A stretch of DNA of 7,802 nucleotides. Source: Acidithiobacillus sp. (lineage in GTDB: Bacteria; Pseudomonadota; Gammaproteobacteria; Acidithiobacillales; Acidithiobacillaceae). The DNA lies in the NCBI GenBank assembly GCA_027445725.1, contig DAIAVG010000062.1, forward strand, positions 1 through 7,802. The letters run 5' to 3'. Under the pieces are notes generated by a model. It was given only the letters and a program-made list of their open reading frames with translations. It ran no database searches and had not been told where the DNA came from. Positions within the stretch are counted from its first letter, which is position 1; each line of letters opens with the position of its first letter. Position numbers and translations under genes: made by a program. Below, in pieces: positions 6,641 through 7,802 of the stretch.

Positions 6641-7172
6641 TAATAAGATACGGTGTGCATGAGTGGTGCATCGTGCCCACACCCGGTCAGCCCAAGGACG
6701 GACAAAACGGCTACGACGTCGATATGCGTTGCTTTGCATCCTGCATCCCAACATCGGTAAGGCCAAGCTGCACGTGTTGCTCCCGTCTTGGTGCGGCCAG
6801 CACGGCCCGGCGCTACCATCGGAATCGACCATTGGCCGCATCATCGCCCACGCCCCGCTGAGATGCGCCACCGCTCCACGCGCATTGATACCCGGGGCAG
6901 GGCCATGCCCAGCAAACGCAGATGTACAAGCCACGCAAACCCAAGGGCGCACGCACCGAGCCGCTCCAGTGCTTGGCGGTGGACACGATCGAACGCCTCC
7001 GCGATGGCATGCGCCGATATATCGTCTCCTTCATCGACCCGCAAAGCGCCTTGGCCTTCGCGTGGGCCATACCAGCAAACACACCCGCGCCGCGCTGCAA
7101 GCGACCTTCAGCCTGCTGCCCACAAACCCACAGCTCGCGCTCTCGGACAACGGCAGCGAATTCGAAGGGAAG
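6640..7172 (+). pseudogene. Frameshifted, 3'-truncated rve/DDE transposase (IS481-like)
   Basis: Transposase/integrase segments appear in order but in different frames. One frame gives LHPNIGKAKLHVLLPSW and SESTIGRIIAHAP (about 6720-6855). The next gives EMRHRSTRIDTRGRAMPSKRR (about 6860-6920). A third gives KPRKPKGARTEPLQCLAVDTIERLRDGM and FIDPQSALAFAWAIP (6925-7072). The first frame then resumes with SKHTRAALQATFSLLP and LALSDNGSEFEG (to about 7170). At least three frameshifts are needed. The first catalytic Asp (AVDTIE) and the second (LSDNGSEF) are visible. The region with the third acidic residue is gone, since unrelated sequence begins after about 7172. The element is inactive. The 5' boundary is approximate. 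It marks the edge between the defence module and the conjugation-like gene. Confidence 0.75.
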
Positions 7173-7310
7173 GGTAAGTTTTTGCCAGAATCAAGATACG
7201 CTCAGCTTTACCCAATTCCATCGACTAACCCCGCTACCAATCTGGAAGAAGCACAGTACATGCAACCATTGATAACATAATTCGTCAGTTCTAACTAACA
7301 GCATTCTTCG
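7173..7310. other. Unassigned junction sequence after the broken transposase
   Basis: This is an AT-richer stretch with stops in all forward frames, between the transposase break and the next open fragment. GGGTAA (7174-7179) and TTACCC (7208-7213 region) form a short inverted pair, but no clear insertion-sequence terminus or target duplication is seen. It is probably rearrangement debris. Confidence 0.35.
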
Positions 7311-7445
7311 CCTGACAGGGCCATCCGCGAGGCCCCTGCCCCGCATGGGGTGCCAATGCAACTGCACCTGGGATGCGAACCGCCGGAACAAACCCTGAAG
7401 GATCTGGGCATTCACCTCGGTCTGGAGGTGGGATTGGGGCTTTGA
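7311..7445 (+). pseudogene. Possible 3' end of a truncated gene
   Basis: An open frame runs from a stop at 7296-7298 to TGA 7443-7445. It encodes a proline- and glutamate-containing peptide that reads like normal protein: RAIREAPAPHGVPM, then a segment with CEPPEQTLKDLGIHLGLEV. An internal ATG at 7356 would give a 29-residue peptide, but it has no good ribosome binding site. Given the broken transposase just upstream, I read it as the C-terminal remnant of a gene cut by the insertion or deletion. The family is not recognised. It could also be chance coding-like sequence. Confidence 0.35.
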
Positions 7446-7464
7446 TCTCTGGCCGGGTATAGAC

Positions 7465-7561
7465 CCTGCCGGGCAGGACCCCCTGCCGATCGGCTTTTGG
7501 GTTGGCTATACCGCATTAGCCAATGCGGCTGATGGTGTGCCGGGGTAGTCCCGCCCGGCAC
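7465..7561 (+). promoter_or_regulatory. Stem-loop-rich leader before the pilin-like gene
   Basis: Four potential hairpins lie in about 100 bases. CCTGC-CGG-GCAGG (7465-7477) competes with GGCAGG-ACCC-CCTGCC (7472-7487) because they share one arm. CCGCATT-AGCC-AATGCGG (7511-7528) has a perfect 7-bp stem. GTGCCGGG...CCCGGCAC (7537-7544 with 7554-7561) has a perfect 8-bp stem with a 9-base loop. TTTT follows a GCCGATCGGC palindrome at 7485-7498. Possible roles are an attenuator or terminator in the mRNA leader, or an oriT-like nic region next to transfer genes. None is proven. Confidence 0.45.
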
Positions 7562-7604
7562 GTTGGACGTAGCGGGACGATCTTCTTGCAAGAGGAATAG
7601 CAAC

Positions 7605-7802
7605 ATGACTCAGATAAACGATATGCAGTACAAGGATCACCCTGTCCCTAGCCGCAAGGCGCAGGTCCTGGTGGGTGTTGGGATGACGCTACTGGGCACG
7701 GCGACAGCGATGGCAGCCTCTGGTGGCCCCTTCGGAGCGATCAGCAACTTTATTCAGCAGAATTTCATGCCGTTCATCGGCAGCGTGGGTGTGGCGGGTG
7801 GT
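7605..7802 (+). CDS. Putative VirB2/TrbC-like pilin subunit, 3' end outside the window
   Basis: Only the first 66 codons are present. The start is ATG 7605, with AAGAGGA ending 8 bases upstream. The protein begins with a polar, charged stretch to about K18, then a hydrophobic segment (VLVGVGMTLLG, about 21-31) and an AMA-A signal-peptidase-like site near residues 36-38. The mature start is ASGGPFGAISNF, followed by a second hydrophobic region with glycine and alanine (FMPFIGSVGVAGG) that runs off the window. A long signal sequence followed by a small, Gly/Ala-rich hydrophobic protein is the plan of VirB2/TrbC conjugative pilins of type IV secretion systems. Another secreted or inner-membrane transfer protein is possible. 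If correct, the rest of a transfer operon should follow downstream. Confidence 0.5.
   Translation, partial: MTQINDMQYKDHPVPSRKAQVLVGVGMTLLGTATAMAASGGPFGAISNFIQQNFMPFIGSVGVAGG

Noticed and set aside
7285..7305. Integron attC-like site at GTTCTAACTAACAG
   Set aside because: The GTTRRRY/RYYYAAC core pairs do not match and no paired second half is present.
1..7802. CRISPR array, tRNA or rRNA genes
   Set aside because: No regularly spaced repeats and no recognisable tRNA or rRNA sequence were seen on either strand by eye.

Overview
The window looks like an accessory segment of a proteobacterial genome or plasmid. Protein-coding DNA is moderately GC-rich with clear Shine-Dalgarno sites. The gene content is a restriction-modification/defence cluster next to a transposase remnant and the start of a probable type IV secretion pilin gene. 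The genus cannot be named from sequence alone.

Region 1 (1-3131, + strand) is a tight four-gene operon: a DUF488-family protein (53-517), a C5 cytosine DNA methyltransferase (541-1530), an AspBHI-like/Mrr-fold restriction endonuclease broken by one frameshift near 2002 (1533-2695), and a Vsr-type mismatch endonuclease (2709-3131). Gaps are 23, 2 and 13 bases. An 18-base AT-rich palindrome lies just before the first gene.

Region 2 (3140-6458, - strand) converges on region 1, with 8 bases between the stop codons. It is a two-gene operon with an 8-base overlap. The first gene encodes a 738-residue protein with two GHKL ATPase modules: a MutL/MORC/Hsp90-like one at the N-terminus and a histidine-kinase-like one at the C-terminus with an upstream His-Glu pair. 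The second encodes a response regulator with a canonical receiver domain and an unrecognised, non-HTH C-terminal domain. The partnership suggests that the first protein signals to the second by phosphotransfer. The close packing with the restriction genes suggests one composite defence module, probably DNA sensing coupled to restriction and an unknown effector. This coupling is inference.

Region 3 (6459-7604) is mobile-element debris and non-coding sequence. It holds a 10-bp inverted repeat enclosing a GC-rich hairpin, a transposase pseudogene of the rve/IS481-like type with several frameshifts and no 3' end, a short open frame that looks like the 3' end of a truncated gene (to 7445), and a leader rich in stem-loops (7465-7561).

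Region 4 (7605-7802) is the first 66 codons of a secreted, small hydrophobic protein resembling VirB2/TrbC pilins. It places the defence module beside conjugation genes, on a plasmid or integrative element.
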